A DNA stretch of 64,000 nt from assembly GCF_041860085.1 (NCBI RefSeq), contig NZ_CP124747.1, forward strand, positions 5,417,001 to 5,481,000, in the 5' to 3' direction. Position 1 is the first letter of the stretch, and every line of letters starts with the position of its first letter. The notes beneath the pieces are model-generated. The model was not told the DNA's origin. It saw nothing but the letters and a program-made list of their open reading frames with translations, and ran no database searches. This document shows positions 52,731 to 62,310 of this stretch, piece by piece. Source of the DNA: Schlesneria sp. DSM 10557 (GTDB lineage: Bacteria; Planctomycetota; Planctomycetia; Planctomycetales; Planctomycetaceae). Both the position numbers and the translations under genes were made by a program.

Positions 52731-53945
52731 ATGCATTATGGCGTCATCCTCATTTGCCTTGCGATGAATCAGACACCGGCTGTCGAGGTCCTGACGCTGT
52801 CCGAAAAGCAAGTGAAAGGGACGATCGAATCACTCACTGCCAATGAAGTCGTGATCAAGTCGACCGAGGGAACTGTTGTGGTTCCTGTTTCTGAACTGCT
52901 CACGATCCGGTCTTCGCAGCCTGTGGCGCCGTCAGCTACCGAGGGGAAATTCGTCCTCAAACTGACAGACGAAACTCAACTGGGCGTTTCGTCTTTTATT
53001 TCGGCGGGAACCACCGTCACGGTTGGCCACGCTGTCTTTGGTGACATTCAAATGCCGGTCACCGCCGTTTCCAGTATCCGGTTCGCGCCTGCTGATCCCA
53101 AGGTCGATCAGGAATGGAATCAACTGCTGGAACGCAGTGTGAAGAAGGATCTCCTCGCGATTCGCAAAGGGGATGTGCTCGATCATCTCGATGGCATCAT
53201 TGGATCGCTGAATGACACGACGCTTCAGTTTCAACTGGATGGCGACGACCTGTCGGTGAAGCGTGAGCGCGCCTTTGGGTTAATCTATTCCAAGCGGGAC
53301 TCGACCTCGAAGAAGGCGATGGCCCGACTGGAACTGGTTACAGGGGACCGACTGTCCGCCAGGCAGGTCGAATGGAACGGGAAGAAGTGGCGTGTTCGAC
53401 TGGTCACGGGGCCTGAACTGGAAGTCGCTCCTGAGCAACTTTCGAAGCTGGATTTCAGTCAGAGCAAGATCACTTACCTGTCGGACCTGGATCCTCGCAG
53501 CGTGAAATACACCCCTTATTTCAATTATCCCGGGGTGATTGTCTGGGAATACAAGAAGGATCGGGCCTTCGAGGGAAAGCCGATGTTCCTGGGCAAGGTC
53601 GAATACCGCAAAGGGCTGGCCATTCATTCGCAGACGCAGCTTCGCTTCCGTCTCGGGGGCGAGTACCGCAAGTTCCAGGCGGTTATGGGGATTGGTGATG
53701 AGATCCAGCAGGGAGATGCCAGCGTCATCGTGAAAGCCGATGAACGGGTCATCTTCAATGGTTCCGCAAAGACCCGGGTTGCCGAGGGACCCCTGGCGGG
53801 CCAGCGTCCGGAACCGCAAAAGCTGGATCTCGACGTGACCGGCGTGGTCGAACTCGAAATCTTCGTGGGGTTCGGCAGCGAAGGTGAGGCAGTCACAGAT
53901 ATCGGCGACCGCGTCTACTTCGGCAACGCTCGACTCCTGCGTTGA
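52731..53945 (+). CDS. NPCBM/NEW2 domain protein, exported
   Basis: 404 residues. A short hydrophobic start (YGVILICLAMNQTPA) may act as a signal. The first ~240 residues are beta-rich repeats (VKGTIESLTANEVVIKS; DHLDGIIGSLNDTTLQF) like those in planctomycete surface proteins. The C-terminal ~140 residues match the NPCBM (novel putative carbohydrate-binding module) fold: RKGLAIHSQTQLRFRLGG, FQAVMGIGDEI, VIVKADERVIFNGS and VVELEIFVGFG. It probably binds glycans at the surface. Follows the helical exported protein by 18 bases and ends 15 bases before the convergent ruvC. Confidence 0.85.
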   Translation: MHYGVILICLAMNQTPAVEVLTLSEKQVKGTIESLTANEVVIKSTEGTVVVPVSELLTIRSSQPVAPSATEGKFVLKLTDETQLGVSSFISAGTTVTVGHAVFGDIQMPVTAVSSIRFAPADPKVDQEWNQLLERSVKKDLLAIRKGDVLDHLDGIIGSLNDTTLQFQLDGDDLSVKRERAFGLIYSKRDSTSKKAMARLELVTGDRLSARQVEWNGKKWRVRLVTGPELEVAPEQLSKLDFSQSKITYLSDLDPRSVKYTPYFNYPGVIVWEYKKDRAFEGKPMFLGKVEYRKGLAIHSQTQLRFRLGGEYRKFQAVMGIGDEIQQGDASVIVKADERVIFNGSAKTRVAEGPLAGQRPEPQKLDLDVTGVVELEIFVGFGSEGEAVTDIGDRVYFGNARLLR

Positions 53946-53960
53946 GCGCTGGAACGCTCG

Positions 53961-54512
53961 TCAGTTGGAGATGATGTTCCGACAACTGTGATAGTGACAC
54001 AGTGCGACAGCAAATGCGTCGGCAACATCGTTGGGTTCGAGGATCTTCTCGAGACGCAATTCATTGCGAATGGCGTGCTGAATCTGATCTTTCGAGGCTT
54101 TCCCGCTACCCGTCAGCAACCGCTTGATCTGGGTCGCCGAATAGTGAATGACGGGGATCCCTGCTTCGGCGGCCGCGAAGAGAAGAGCCCCCCGGGCATG
54201 GGCCATCAGGATGGCCGTCTTCGGGAATTGAGGCGTCGAGAAGACCTGTTCGATTGCCAGGACTTGAGGTTTGTATTCGGCAATCACTTCTCGCAGAGAC
54301 TGTCCCAGTTCCAGCACCCGCTCGGCGAGCGAAAGGTCTTTCGTCGACTGAATGACGCCCCCCTCGCGTAGAATGGGGTCGCACGTAGAACGCTCCAGAA
54401 TCGCGTAGCCCGTTCGATTGAGGCCCGGGTCGACCCCCAGGACGCATTGGCCCCGTTGAATCGCGGTCACCTTCGTGGCGTTCAGTCTGGTCGCGAGGTT
54501 GGTAGCGGTCAT
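53961..54512 (-). CDS. ruvC: Crossover junction endodeoxyribonuclease RuvC
   Basis: RuvC cuts Holliday junctions with RuvAB. 183 residues from the ATG at 54512 (MTATNLATRL); the open frame continues 37 codons upstream without family character. The RNase H-like active site is complete: Asp28 in GVDPGLNRTGY, Glu88 in VLAIEQVF, and Asp162/Asp165 in NDVADAFAVALCH. The basic TQIKRLLTGSGKASK loop fits junction binding. No ruvA or ruvB gene is next to it. Convergent with the NPCBM gene with only 15 bases between. Confidence 0.96.
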   Translation of the reverse strand: MTATNLATRLNATKVTAIQRGQCVLGVDPGLNRTGYAILERSTCDPILREGGVIQSTKDLSLAERVLELGQSLREVIAEYKPQVLAIEQVFSTPQFPKTAILMAHARGALLFAAAEAGIPVIHYSATQIKRLLTGSGKASKDQIQHAIRNELRLEKILEPNDVADAFAVALCHYHSCRNIISN

Positions 54513-55113
54513 GTGAGCTCGATTCCGCAAGCGGCCCCAATATATTGTCCGAGATCGAGCGAGTGCATCGCGGCGCTGGTGCTGACCTGTGAGCACAGGT
54601 TCTGGCGCTACTCTTCGGCCCAATCGGTCATCTTGTCGCTATGGCGCCGTCCTGGTCGCCTCACTTTGTATCGACCCCTGTTCGTCACGGGAAGAGGGAC
54701 TTCAGCGCCGGGCGTACTGATTCAGTGAACTCCTGAAATACCAACGCAATGGATCGTCGACTGTCAGAACGCTGAATCCGGCACGCTTTCGCCCCGAAAA
54801 CGGGAATGACTCTGGTTCCGACCCGCAGGGGTGGTGGATTTTCCGCGTGGGACGGTTCCTGCAGGCTCGTCCTCGACCTTAAAGCAGGATCAATGGGGGC
54901 GTCGCGAAAGACGACAATTTCGACCCCTGGAATTTCGGGTAGCTCCCCCTTTCAGGCAAGAGTTGATAGAAATTGCGCCGCCCCTCATGAATCCCTCGCT
55001 GCCTGACGTGGTCACCGGTACAGTCCGGGCGGCAGGTGCGTGGGATCCACGCTGAGGTTGTCTCGCAGGTGAATCCCTAACCATTAAGTATCAATTTGGC
55101 GGACTGACACACC
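54513..55113. other. Divergent intergenic region, about 600 bases
   Basis: Upstream of both ruvC (leftward) and the large cytochrome gene (rightward). No gene, repeat or clear promoter seen. Short frames are open on both strands without coding character. Confidence 0.4.
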
Positions 55114-58100
55114 ATGCTGAATGTGATCCCGAAGCAAGCTCGCGTGATCCTCGTTGTCACACTCTGCCTCATTTGGGCAGGACGACTCCTCGCGGGACCT
55201 CCCGTCGCGACGACAGAGCCACTGTCGCCGGCCGAGGAAGCAAAAAAATTCAAGCTCCCCCCCGGTTTCGAAATCCAGCTTGTCGCTTCCGAGCCTGATA
55301 TTCAAAAGCCGATGAATCTGGCGTTTGATGCACAGGGCCGACTGTGGGTGACTCATTCCATCGAGTACCCCTTCGCAGCGACCGATCCCGCTGCCGCACG
55401 CGATGGTGTGACCATTCTGGACGGCATTGGGGCCGACGGCAAAGCGACCAGGATCACCCGATTTGCCGACAAACTGAACATCCCGATCGGTGTTCTGCCC
55501 ATGCCCAACGGGCGTGAGGTCATCGTCTGGTCGATCCCGAACATCTGGAAACTGACCGACACCGACGGTGACGGAAAGGCAGACCAGCAGGAGATTCTTT
55601 ACGGGCCCTTTGATTTTGCGGATACCCACGGCAACCAGAACTCATTTCGTCTGGGGCTGGATGGGTGGATCTACGCTTGTCACGGATTTCGCAATTCCTC
55701 AAAAATCAAACTGCGAGGCGAAGGGCCGGTCGTTCTCGAAATGAATTCGGGGAACACTTACCGTTTTCGTCCTGATGGTTCGGCCATTGAACAGATTACC
55801 TGGGGACAGGTGAACCCCTTCGGAATGTGCTTCGACAACCGCGGTGACTTCTTCACGGCCGACTGTCATTCCAAACCGATTACACTGCTGCTGCGAGGCG
55901 GCTATTACGATAGCTTCGGCAAACCCCACGATGGCCTTGGATTCGCGCCCCTCGCGACATCAGATGATCACGGATCAACCGGTATTGCCGGGATCGTCAG
56001 CTACTCATCTTCGCATTTTCCTCGTGAGTATCAGGGGGCGATGTTCGTCGGCAACGTCGTCACGAACATTGTTCATGTGGACTATCCTCAATGGCGTGGA
56101 TCGTCACCCTGGATTGAGAAACCTCAGGATTTTCTGACGAGTGAAGACTGGTGGTTTCATCCGGTCGACCTGCAGCTTGGACCGGACGGAGCCCTCTATA
56201 TCTGTGACTTCTATAACTCGATCATCGGGCACTACGAAGTCGATCTGCAGCATCCCTTGCGAGATCGACATCGCGGACGTATCTGGAGGGTTGTCTACAC
56301 CGGTCACCAGGCTGGGGGAAAGAAGTTGACTCCGCCTGCTGTGCCGAATTTCGTCTCAATGAGCGAAGACGATCTGGTGAAACGTCTTTCAGACGATAAT
56401 CTGGTGAACCGTGTTTTCGCGGCGCAACAACTGGAACAGCGGTTTCCTCAGTCAGGAATTTCGAAAGCGCGCGAGCGGTTAAAGCGGACGCCTCCCTCAG
56501 ACGAACGGCAAAGTGCCAGTTTGGCTGATGAGCGTGTTCAGACCCTCTGGCTGTTGTCGCGCAGCGGAAAACTGGACGAAGCGATGATTGATCGATTTGC
56601 ACGTGATGAGGCCGCTGTGGTCCGGATTCATCTGGCCAAGGGGCTGGCGGAGAAAGAGAACTGGAATCATCACGAAGGGCAAATTGTTCGGACTCTGCTG
56701 GGTGATTCCGACCCCTTCGTCCGACGTGCTGCCGCAGAAGCCCTGGGTCGGCATCCTCAGGCGGAAAATTTCCAGCCACTGGTTCACTTGTGGAGATCAA
56801 CGCCGTCAAAAGATGTGCAACTGATTCACGCCGCGCGGATCGCATTGCGAAACCAGTTACGACCGACCGAGGCGGTCGACCAGTTAACGGAACAGAAGCT
56901 GACTCGTGAGGAACTCGCCAGCGTCGCCGAAATCGCACTGGCTGTCCCCAGTGAAGCCGCGGCGTGGTTTACATTTGATTATGTGCAGAAGCATGAACTA
57001 CCCCAGCCGGTTGTCGAACGCAGTCTTGCACACGTAGCTCGGTATGTCAGCACCAAGCGTCTGGATGAAGTGGCGGCGTATATTCAACAGAAGTTCCCGG
57101 GCGACATTCCCCGCCAGGCAGCCCTCTTTCAGTCTCTTTTCAGTGGGGTGACCCAGCGCGGAGCGAAATTGTCACGCGACACTGCATTGGGGAAATGGGG
57201 CGAATCTCTGGCGATGAAACTGCTGAGCCCTGATCGTCCCCGGTCGGCTCCGTGGGAGAACTTTCCTCTGGCCTCAGCAGCCACGGCCAGTCCCTGGGGT
57301 GTGCGACAGCGTGGTTCGACCGATGGCAACGTGGACGCGTACTTCTTCGACAGTATCGCCAACGGAGAAACACTGACGGGGATCCTCCGCTCTGCACCGT
57401 TTGCGATTCCTGAGCGACTGACGTTCTGGATGTGTGGACACAACGGCTTTCCTGGGTCAGCGTCAAAAGGAGTCAATCAGGTACGCCTGAAGCTTGTGGA
57501 ATCGGGAGAGACGATTGCCAGAGAAGTACCACCCCGGAATGACGTGGCTCATGAACATTCCTGGGATCTCAAGCAATGGTCCGGTCAGCAGGGGGTTCTG
57601 GAAATTGTTGACGCCGATTCAGGAACGGCCTATGCCTGGGTCGCCGCAGGTCGTTTTTCACCCCCCGTGGTCGCGTCGCCTGTTCCCAATTTTTCGTTCG
57701 CGGACGTGACGCTGGTCACTGCGGTGCAGGTGGCCAATCAGCTTCAGCTCGACAAACTGGCGAAGCCAATTCTGGCGCTGCTCGCCGATGCGCATGTGGA
57801 TGTCCCCGTGCGGATGGCGGCCGCACAAGCGGGACTGAATCTGAGCCGGGAATCGGCCGTGACTGCTTTGTCAGAACTCGTCCAGAGCTCGGCCGAACCC
57901 GCCGGCCTGAGAACCTACGCGGCACAATTGCTGGGATCGGTCAACACGGCAGCCACGCGTGAGGCACTGGGTGTCGCCCTCAGGTCCGCTCCGGCACCCC
58001 TCCAGCAGCCGATTGCACTGTCGCTGGCAGGAACTTCCGAAGGAGCTGAATCGCTCTTCACGTTGATCTCAACGGGACGGGCGTCGGCGCGACTGCTACA

Positions 58101-58671
58101 GGACAAGCCGGTGCTGGATCGACTGACAAGCCTGGCAATCCCTGACCTCGACGCAAAAATTGAGGAGTTGACTGAGGGCCTGCCAGACCCCGACGACCGC
58201 CTGAAACAGTTGATCGCTCAGTTCGCGGCAAGCTTCGACAATGCCGATGCCACTCCCGATGCCGGTCGGGCCGTGTTCAAGAAGTCCTGTTTCGCCTGCC
58301 ATCGGATTAGTGACGAAGGGGGTAAGGTCGGGCCGCAACTGGATGGTGTCGGGCATCGTGGGCTGGAACGACTTCTGGAGGATGTTCTAGATCCGAATCG
58401 AAACGTGGACGCCGCCTTCCGGGCAAGTGTTGTCGTTAAGAACGACGGTCTGGTGGTGACGGGTCTCAAGCTGCGTGAGGAAGGAAACACGCTCGTCCTG
58501 GGTGACAATCAGGGGAAAGAAGTCCGCATTCCCACCGAAGAAATCGATGAGGTCCGGCTTTCCAACCTGTCCCCCATGCCGTCCAACTTCGCTGAGCAGT
58601 TGAACGAAGCCGACCTGCGGGCACTGGTCACCTACCTCTTGTCGCAGAAGCAGGCGGTGAAGAAAGAGTAG
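55114..58671 (+). CDS. PVC-type dehydrogenase with HEAT-like repeats and C-terminal CxxCH haem domain
   Basis: 1185 residues, a hallmark planctomycete architecture. A signal peptide (about 1-27) leads to a beta-propeller membrane-bound dehydrogenase domain (about 45-400: LPPGFEIQLVASEPDI, WSIPNIWKLTDTDGDGKAD, GPDGALYICDFYN). Next is a helical HEAT-like repeat region (about 420-660: VVRIHLAKGLAEKE, PFVRRAAAEALGRHP), a jelly-roll-like segment (about 715-850), and more helical repeats (about 870-1000). The last ~130 residues are a cytochrome domain with one haem-binding CFACH (Cys1059-His1063). It probably oxidises a sugar or alcohol in the periplasm and passes electrons to the haem. Stands alone; a strong hairpin follows. 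Confidence 0.95.
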   Translation: MLNVIPKQARVILVVTLCLIWAGRLLAGPPVATTEPLSPAEEAKKFKLPPGFEIQLVASEPDIQKPMNLAFDAQGRLWVTHSIEYPFAATDPAAARDGVTILDGIGADGKATRITRFADKLNIPIGVLPMPNGREVIVWSIPNIWKLTDTDGDGKADQQEILYGPFDFADTHGNQNSFRLGLDGWIYACHGFRNSSKIKLRGEGPVVLEMNSGNTYRFRPDGSAIEQITWGQVNPFGMCFDNRGDFFTADCHSKPITLLLRGGYYDSFGKPHDGLGFAPLATSDDHGSTGIAGIVSYSSSHFPREYQGAMFVGNVVTNIVHVDYPQWRGSSPWIEKPQDFLTSEDWWFHPVDLQLGPDGALYICDFYNSIIGHYEVDLQHPLRDRHRGRIWRVVYTGHQAGGKKLTPPAVPNFVSMSEDDLVKRLSDDNLVNRVFAAQQLEQRFPQSGISKARERLKRTPPSDERQSASLADERVQTLWLLSRSGKLDEAMIDRFARDEAAVVRIHLAKGLAEKENWNHHEGQIVRTLLGDSDPFVRRAAAEALGRHPQAENFQPLVHLWRSTPSKDVQLIHAARIALRNQLRPTEAVDQLTEQKLTREELASVAEIALAVPSEAAAWFTFDYVQKHELPQPVVERSLAHVARYVSTKRLDEVAAYIQQKFPGDIPRQAALFQSLFSGVTQRGAKLSRDTALGKWGESLAMKLLSPDRPRSAPWENFPLASAATASPWGVRQRGSTDGNVDAYFFDSIANGETLTGILRSAPFAIPERLTFWMCGHNGFPGSASKGVNQVRLKLVESGETIAREVPPRNDVAHEHSWDLKQWSGQQGVLEIVDADSGTAYAWVAAGRFSPPVVASPVPNFSFADVTLVTAVQVANQLQLDKLAKPILALLADAHVDVPVRMAAAQAGLNLSRESAVTALSELVQSSAEPAGLRTYAAQLLGSVNTAATREALGVALRSAPAPLQQPIALSLAGTSEGAESLFTLISTGRASARLLQDKPVLDRLTSLAIPDLDAKIEELTEGLPDPDDRLKQLIAQFAASFDNADATPDAGRAVFKKSCFACHRISDEGGKVGPQLDGVGHRGLERLLEDVLDPNRNVDAAFRASVVVKNDGLVVTGLKLREEGNTLVLGDNQGKEVRIPTEEIDEVRLSNLSPMPSNFAEQLNEADLRALVTYLLSQKQAVKKE

Positions 58672-58738
58672 CCTGTCCGTTCGCCGCCGCTCTTGCCGTG
58701 CAATTCTGAAGGTTCATCCGGTCAATCGCCCGATGGCA

Positions 58739-58770
58739 CCGGAATGCAGTCACGCTTGATTGCATTCCGG
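58739..58770. terminator. 10-bp perfect hairpin between convergent genes
   Basis: CCGGAATGCA and TGCATTCCGG flank a 12-base loop, about 67 bases past the cytochrome gene stop and 45 past the end of the SDR gene. It can act on both strands. No T-run. Confidence 0.6.
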
Positions 58771-58815
58771 CGAATCTGTTCGGCTACTGGTGCATAGAGC
58801 ACCCGTGGGGACGAC

Positions 58816-59634
58816 TCAGTCGCGGGTGGCGGCCTGTTTCAGGAAGCGGCGCGTGGTGACTCGGACGATCCATTCACCCAGGCTTGGCAGTGCCTGATTC
58901 AGTGTGAAGACCGGGCGAAGCGCCGGGAAATTGACAATCATGTCGGGACGGTCATTCCTGATCGCTCTGACGACGACCCTGGCGACCTTCTCGGCAGAGG
59001 TCGATCCGACGTACCAGGGAATCCGTTTCCCCGTCCGGTCCTTGATCACTTCATAGATACCCCCATTGTCGGCGAAGCCGGGGCAGATGGCACTCGCACT
59101 GACCCCCGTCTTGTAGAGTTCACCCCGCAGCGACTGCGTGAAGGCAATCAGCCCCGCCTTCGATGCGCCGTAAGCAGCCCCGAAAGCCGGACCAAATTTC
59201 CCGGCGGTACTCGCCATGTTCACAATGTGGCCTCGGCCATTTTTCAGCATGTGCGGCAACACGAACCGGGTCAAAAGCAGTGATGCGGTCAGATTCGTCT
59301 GAATGGTCTGGGTGATATCTTGCGGATCGATCACCTGAAACGGCTGAAAGGCTTCGATCCCGGCATTGTTCACCAGCACATCGATGGAACCCAGTTCAGA
59401 GATCGTTCTTTCGACCAGCCGCCGCAGATCGTCTTCCTTCGCGACGTCGGTTTCCACGGGGACGACCTTGATTCCCAGAGAACGGAGTTCCGTGGCCAGT
59501 TGTTCGAGCTTATCCGCCGAGCGTGCTGCCAGAGCGAGATTCATCCCTTCCCGGGCAAGCTGCTTGGCGACGAGCATTCCGATCCCGCGTGAAGCGCCTG
59601 TGATCAGCGCCGTCCGGCCGCGAAGTTCCTTCAT
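58816..59634 (-). CDS. Short-chain dehydrogenase/reductase (SDR)
   Basis: 272 residues of classical SDR layout: cofactor loop TGASRGIG (about 12-19), VNNAG (about 87-91), catalytic Ser in VNMASTAGKFG and YxxxK in AAYGASKAG, then ICPGFADNGG. An Arg after the first strand region (ARSADK) hints at NADP preference. A C-terminal helix (LPSLGEWIVRVTTRRFLKQ) is amphipathic and basic and may touch a membrane. Third gene of an operon with the acyltransferase-like and aminotransferase genes, 24 bases after the former. Substrate unknown. Confidence 0.93.
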   Translation of the reverse strand: MKELRGRTALITGASRGIGMLVAKQLAREGMNLALAARSADKLEQLATELRSLGIKVVPVETDVAKEDDLRRLVERTISELGSIDVLVNNAGIEAFQPFQVIDPQDITQTIQTNLTASLLLTRFVLPHMLKNGRGHIVNMASTAGKFGPAFGAAYGASKAGLIAFTQSLRGELYKTGVSASAICPGFADNGGIYEVIKDRTGKRIPWYVGSTSAEKVARVVVRAIRNDRPDMIVNFPALRPVFTLNQALPSLGEWIVRVTTRRFLKQAATRD

Positions 59635-59658
59635 TCGTGTTTCCTTGGCTTCATGCAG

Positions 59659-60417
59659 TTACTGGGCTGCCGACAAGATCGACTCGAGTTCCGCGGCGAT
59701 CTGTTGATTCATCACCTCTTCCAGTTCGATCAGGCAGTCAGCCACGAAGGAACCGTCCATCAGGCGATGGTCGTAAGATAGAGTCACGCGGCATTCCTGC
59801 TGGTCGTCCATTGGGCCATACGTGAGATTACTGGTCAGGAAGGCGGGTGGATCCTGGATCTCCACACCCTTTCCCGCCAGCGTTGTCAGGAAGAATGTTC
59901 CTGCCCGCCGGGCACGCTTTTTCGCAGCGACGTTCAGTGTCCACCACCACAAAAACCGTCTGAAGGGGGTCGGCAGACCGCTGAGCTGCCATTGCTGGCG
60001 AAACACCTTGTTGGGCGGTTCGGTGAGAAAACGATCGAGACTTGCCTGCAACTTCGTCAGGGGTTGCGTCTCGGGCTCAACAAAGCGGGACCAGAAGACC
60101 CACGGTTCATCGCGGTAGACGCGATGAGTGGCCAGCATCGCCACGTTCTGCGCGTGCTGATAAAGATGCGGCCAGGGCCACGACTGGTAACTCTGTCGCA
60201 ATACGGGACGCCTGGCTGCAACGATGGCAAAGGCCTTGATGTAGATCAGAGCCCAGGAAATGCGCATGGGAAGCCGGGACCGCAGCTCGGCAACGCGGCT
60301 CAGCCGAAATCGTCGGTCATGAGCACACGTCGCCGATTGCTTGTGAAGACGAAGGACGTCCAGCGTCAGCCGTCGACTGCGCGGAATCACCAGACGTCCT
60401 GATCTTTGACTGTCCAT
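59659..60417 (-). CDS. Solo 2-oxo acid dehydrogenase E2-type acyltransferase-like protein
   Basis: The ATG at 60417 overlaps the TGA of the aminotransferase gene (TGATG), giving 252 residues. The C terminus carries the E2 catalytic motif SYDHRLMDGSFVADCLIELE (His and Asp in HRxxDG). A TM-like or hydrophobic stretch lies at MRISWALIYIKAFAIVAA and a Trp-rich one at FRRFLWWWTLNVAAKK. There is no lipoyl or subunit-binding domain and no E1/E3 gene nearby, so it is not a normal complex subunit. It probably uses CoA esters as acyl donor; the acceptor could be the product of a neighbour. Translationally coupled in the operon. Confidence 0.82.
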   Translation of the reverse strand: MDSQRSGRLVIPRSRRLTLDVLRLHKQSATCAHDRRFRLSRVAELRSRLPMRISWALIYIKAFAIVAARRPVLRQSYQSWPWPHLYQHAQNVAMLATHRVYRDEPWVFWSRFVEPETQPLTKLQASLDRFLTEPPNKVFRQQWQLSGLPTPFRRFLWWWTLNVAAKKRARRAGTFFLTTLAGKGVEIQDPPAFLTSNLTYGPMDDQQECRVTLSYDHRLMDGSFVADCLIELEEVMNQQIAAELESILSAAQ

Positions 60418-61652
60418 CAGGCGGCCGGAGCTGCTTCGGTTTTCAGGCACGCCTGAATCTGGCGGACGGCTTGTCGCAGTCGCTGACTGTTCTCGACGAT
60501 CGCCAGTCGAAGATAGCCTTCTCCTTCTTCACCGAAACCACGTCCGGGACTGACCGCAACGCCCCCTTCTTTGAGCAGTTTCATCGAGAAATCGATAGAG
60601 CCCATCTGTGCCCACGGTTCGGGGATCTTGGCCCAGACAAACATTCCTGCTTTGGGCTTTTCCACTTCCCAGCCGATGCGGGTCAATCCGTCGACCAGGG
60701 CGTCGCGGCGAATCTGGTATTCCTTGGCGATGGCATCGACCGCAGGTTCGCAGTTTCGCATGGCGATGATTGCGGCAATTTGAATGGCCTGGAAAATCCC
60801 GTAGTCGTAGTACCCTTTGATCGTGGCCAGAGCACGAACCATCTCGCGGTTACCGGAACAGAATCCGATACGCCAGCCCGCCATGCTGAAACCTTTGCTC
60901 ATCGTGGTCATCTCGACACCGACATCAATCGCGCCGGGTGAGGCCAGGAAGCTGGGGGCCTGGTATCCGTCGTAACAGACATCGGCGTAGGCGAAATCGC
61001 TGATCACGAGGAACTTGTACTTTTTGGCCAGCACGACCAGTTCGTCAAAGAAGCTCTGCTCGATGCAGGTACCCGACGGATTGTGCGGGAAGTTCGCCAC
61101 GACGAGCTTGGGCTTGGGATACAGATGCTCGCAGGTGTAGGCGATATTCTTCAGGAACTCTGAGGGATCGCGGACGTCCAGGGCGATGACATTTCCGGAC
61201 GCCAGCATGACCGAGTAGGCGTGAATCGGGAACGTGGGAGCGGGGACGATGGCCGTATCGCCCGGACCCATCAGTGCCAGGCACATGTGGCTGAAGGCTT
61301 CTTTCGAGCCCAGGCAGGCGATGACTTCGTCGTCGCCATTCAGCTTGACGCCGTATTTGCGGTCGTATCGTTTCGCGACTTCGCGTCGGAGACTGGCAAT
61401 CCCGTTGGCAACCGAATAACGGTGGTTTTTGGGGTCCAGCAGGGCTTCCTGCATCTTGTCTGTGATTTGCTGATCCGGGGCATCGGTGGGGTTACCCATG
61501 CCGAGATCGATGACATCGACGCCGGCGACCCGCTGCTGGTATTTCAGTTTGTTGATCTTGCCGAACAGGTAGGGCGGCAATCGTTTCAGTCGATCTGCGA
61601 CTGGAATCGAAAAAGGATTGTCAGCAAGCGGAATTTCCGACTCATTGCGCAT
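60417..61652 (-). CDS. Aminotransferase class I/II, AlaC-like
   Basis: PLP enzyme of 411 residues from the ATG at 61652 ([14 protein letters not shown]); a GTG at 61727 adds 25 residues and is less likely because relatives begin near here. Typical elements: [39 protein letters not shown] (Asn and Pro at the cofactor), [12 protein letters not shown] with the PLP-binding Asp and Tyr, the Schiff-base Lys253 in [16 protein letters not shown], and the Arg in [11 protein letters not shown]. The family makes alanine from pyruvate or acts on LL-diaminopimelate. First gene of a three-gene operon with a 14-bp palindrome about 120 bases upstream. Confidence 0.94.
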   Translation of the reverse strand: MRNESEIPLADNPFSIPVADRLKRLPPYLFGKINKLKYQQRVAGVDVIDLGMGNPTDAPDQQITDKMQEALLDPKNHRYSVANGIASLRREVAKRYDRKYGVKLNGDDEVIACLGSKEAFSHMCLALMGPGDTAIVPAPTFPIHAYSVMLASGNVIALDVRDPSEFLKNIAYTCEHLYPKPKLVVANFPHNPSGTCIEQSFFDELVVLAKKYKFLVISDFAYADVCYDGYQAPSFLASPGAIDVGVEMTTMSKGFSMAGWRIGFCSGNREMVRALATIKGYYDYGIFQAIQIAAIIAMRNCEPAVDAIAKEYQIRRDALVDGLTRIGWEVEKPKAGMFVWAKIPEPWAQMGSIDFSMKLLKEGGVAVSPGRGFGEEGEGYLRLAIVENSQRLRQAVRQIQACLKTEAAPAA

Positions 61653-61770
61653 GATTTGTATCTCGCTCGATCGCGATTTTCTCTGGGGGATGAACACTTC
61701 AGCGGAAACACTTTCCGTAACTTCCACGGCAGATTCTATCAGACACCCGAAAATGCCGGAAGTTCGGCTT

Positions 61771-61784
61771 TGAACGATCGTTCA
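61771..61784. promoter_or_regulatory. 14-bp perfect palindrome, candidate repressor site
   Basis: TGAACGATCGTTCA is fully self-complementary and lies about 120 bases upstream of the aminotransferase start. The shape fits a TetR-type operator. No tetR gene is in the window near it. Confidence 0.4.
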
Positions 61785-61881
61785 TGATTGTCCGCCTGAC
61801 GTCTTCAATCGGTCTGGACGGGAGAATCACGGGCTGGACCACATCAACAGAGCGGAATTGGCAGCGACCTGTGTATGTATA

Positions 61882-62264
61882 CAAATTTTCATCGATTTCC
61901 CCTCAACGTGGAACACCCGAAAAACGTGGCACCGGCTTCCAGCCGGTGGGCTGTCGGGTGGTCGGTCCCGGGTCAGCGGCTGGAAGCCACTGCCACGGAG
62001 ATTGCGATTCGACGTGGTGCCCATCTGCCGCAATAGACGCGCGAAGGTGGAATTGACGCCATCCGTTTCGGCAGGTCGTTTCGCTCTGCAAAGTGGTATG
62101 GATCGCATGGAAGATGGGGTACAGGCGAAACTTCAACGGGATGAAGGAAAAGCGGATAAGTCCACTATCAGCCGAACGTCGATTTCTTCACCTGGCCCAG
62201 AGTCAACCCCTTCGGTCAATCGACGCCTAAGTGATCGCGAATCGAAACATTGCACTGTCACCGT
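61882..62264. repeat. Dispersed repeat, copy 1 (about 383 bp)
   Basis: Nearly the same sequence recurs at 63115-63498 in the same direction. Most positions agree, with one identical run of about 39 bases starting at GGTCAGCGGCTGGAAGCC. The left part holds REP-like structures: ACCGGCTTCCAGCCGGT at 61931-61947, and the outer pair GGCTTCCAGCC (61934-61944) and GGCTGGAAGCC (61978-61988). The translated frames have no protein character, so this is a non-coding repeat family, probably present elsewhere in the genome. Confidence 0.9.
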
Positions 62265-62310
62265 GTGTGCACGCTCCAAGAAATACGGTGACTACGTCAC
62301 TCCCGTTGAA

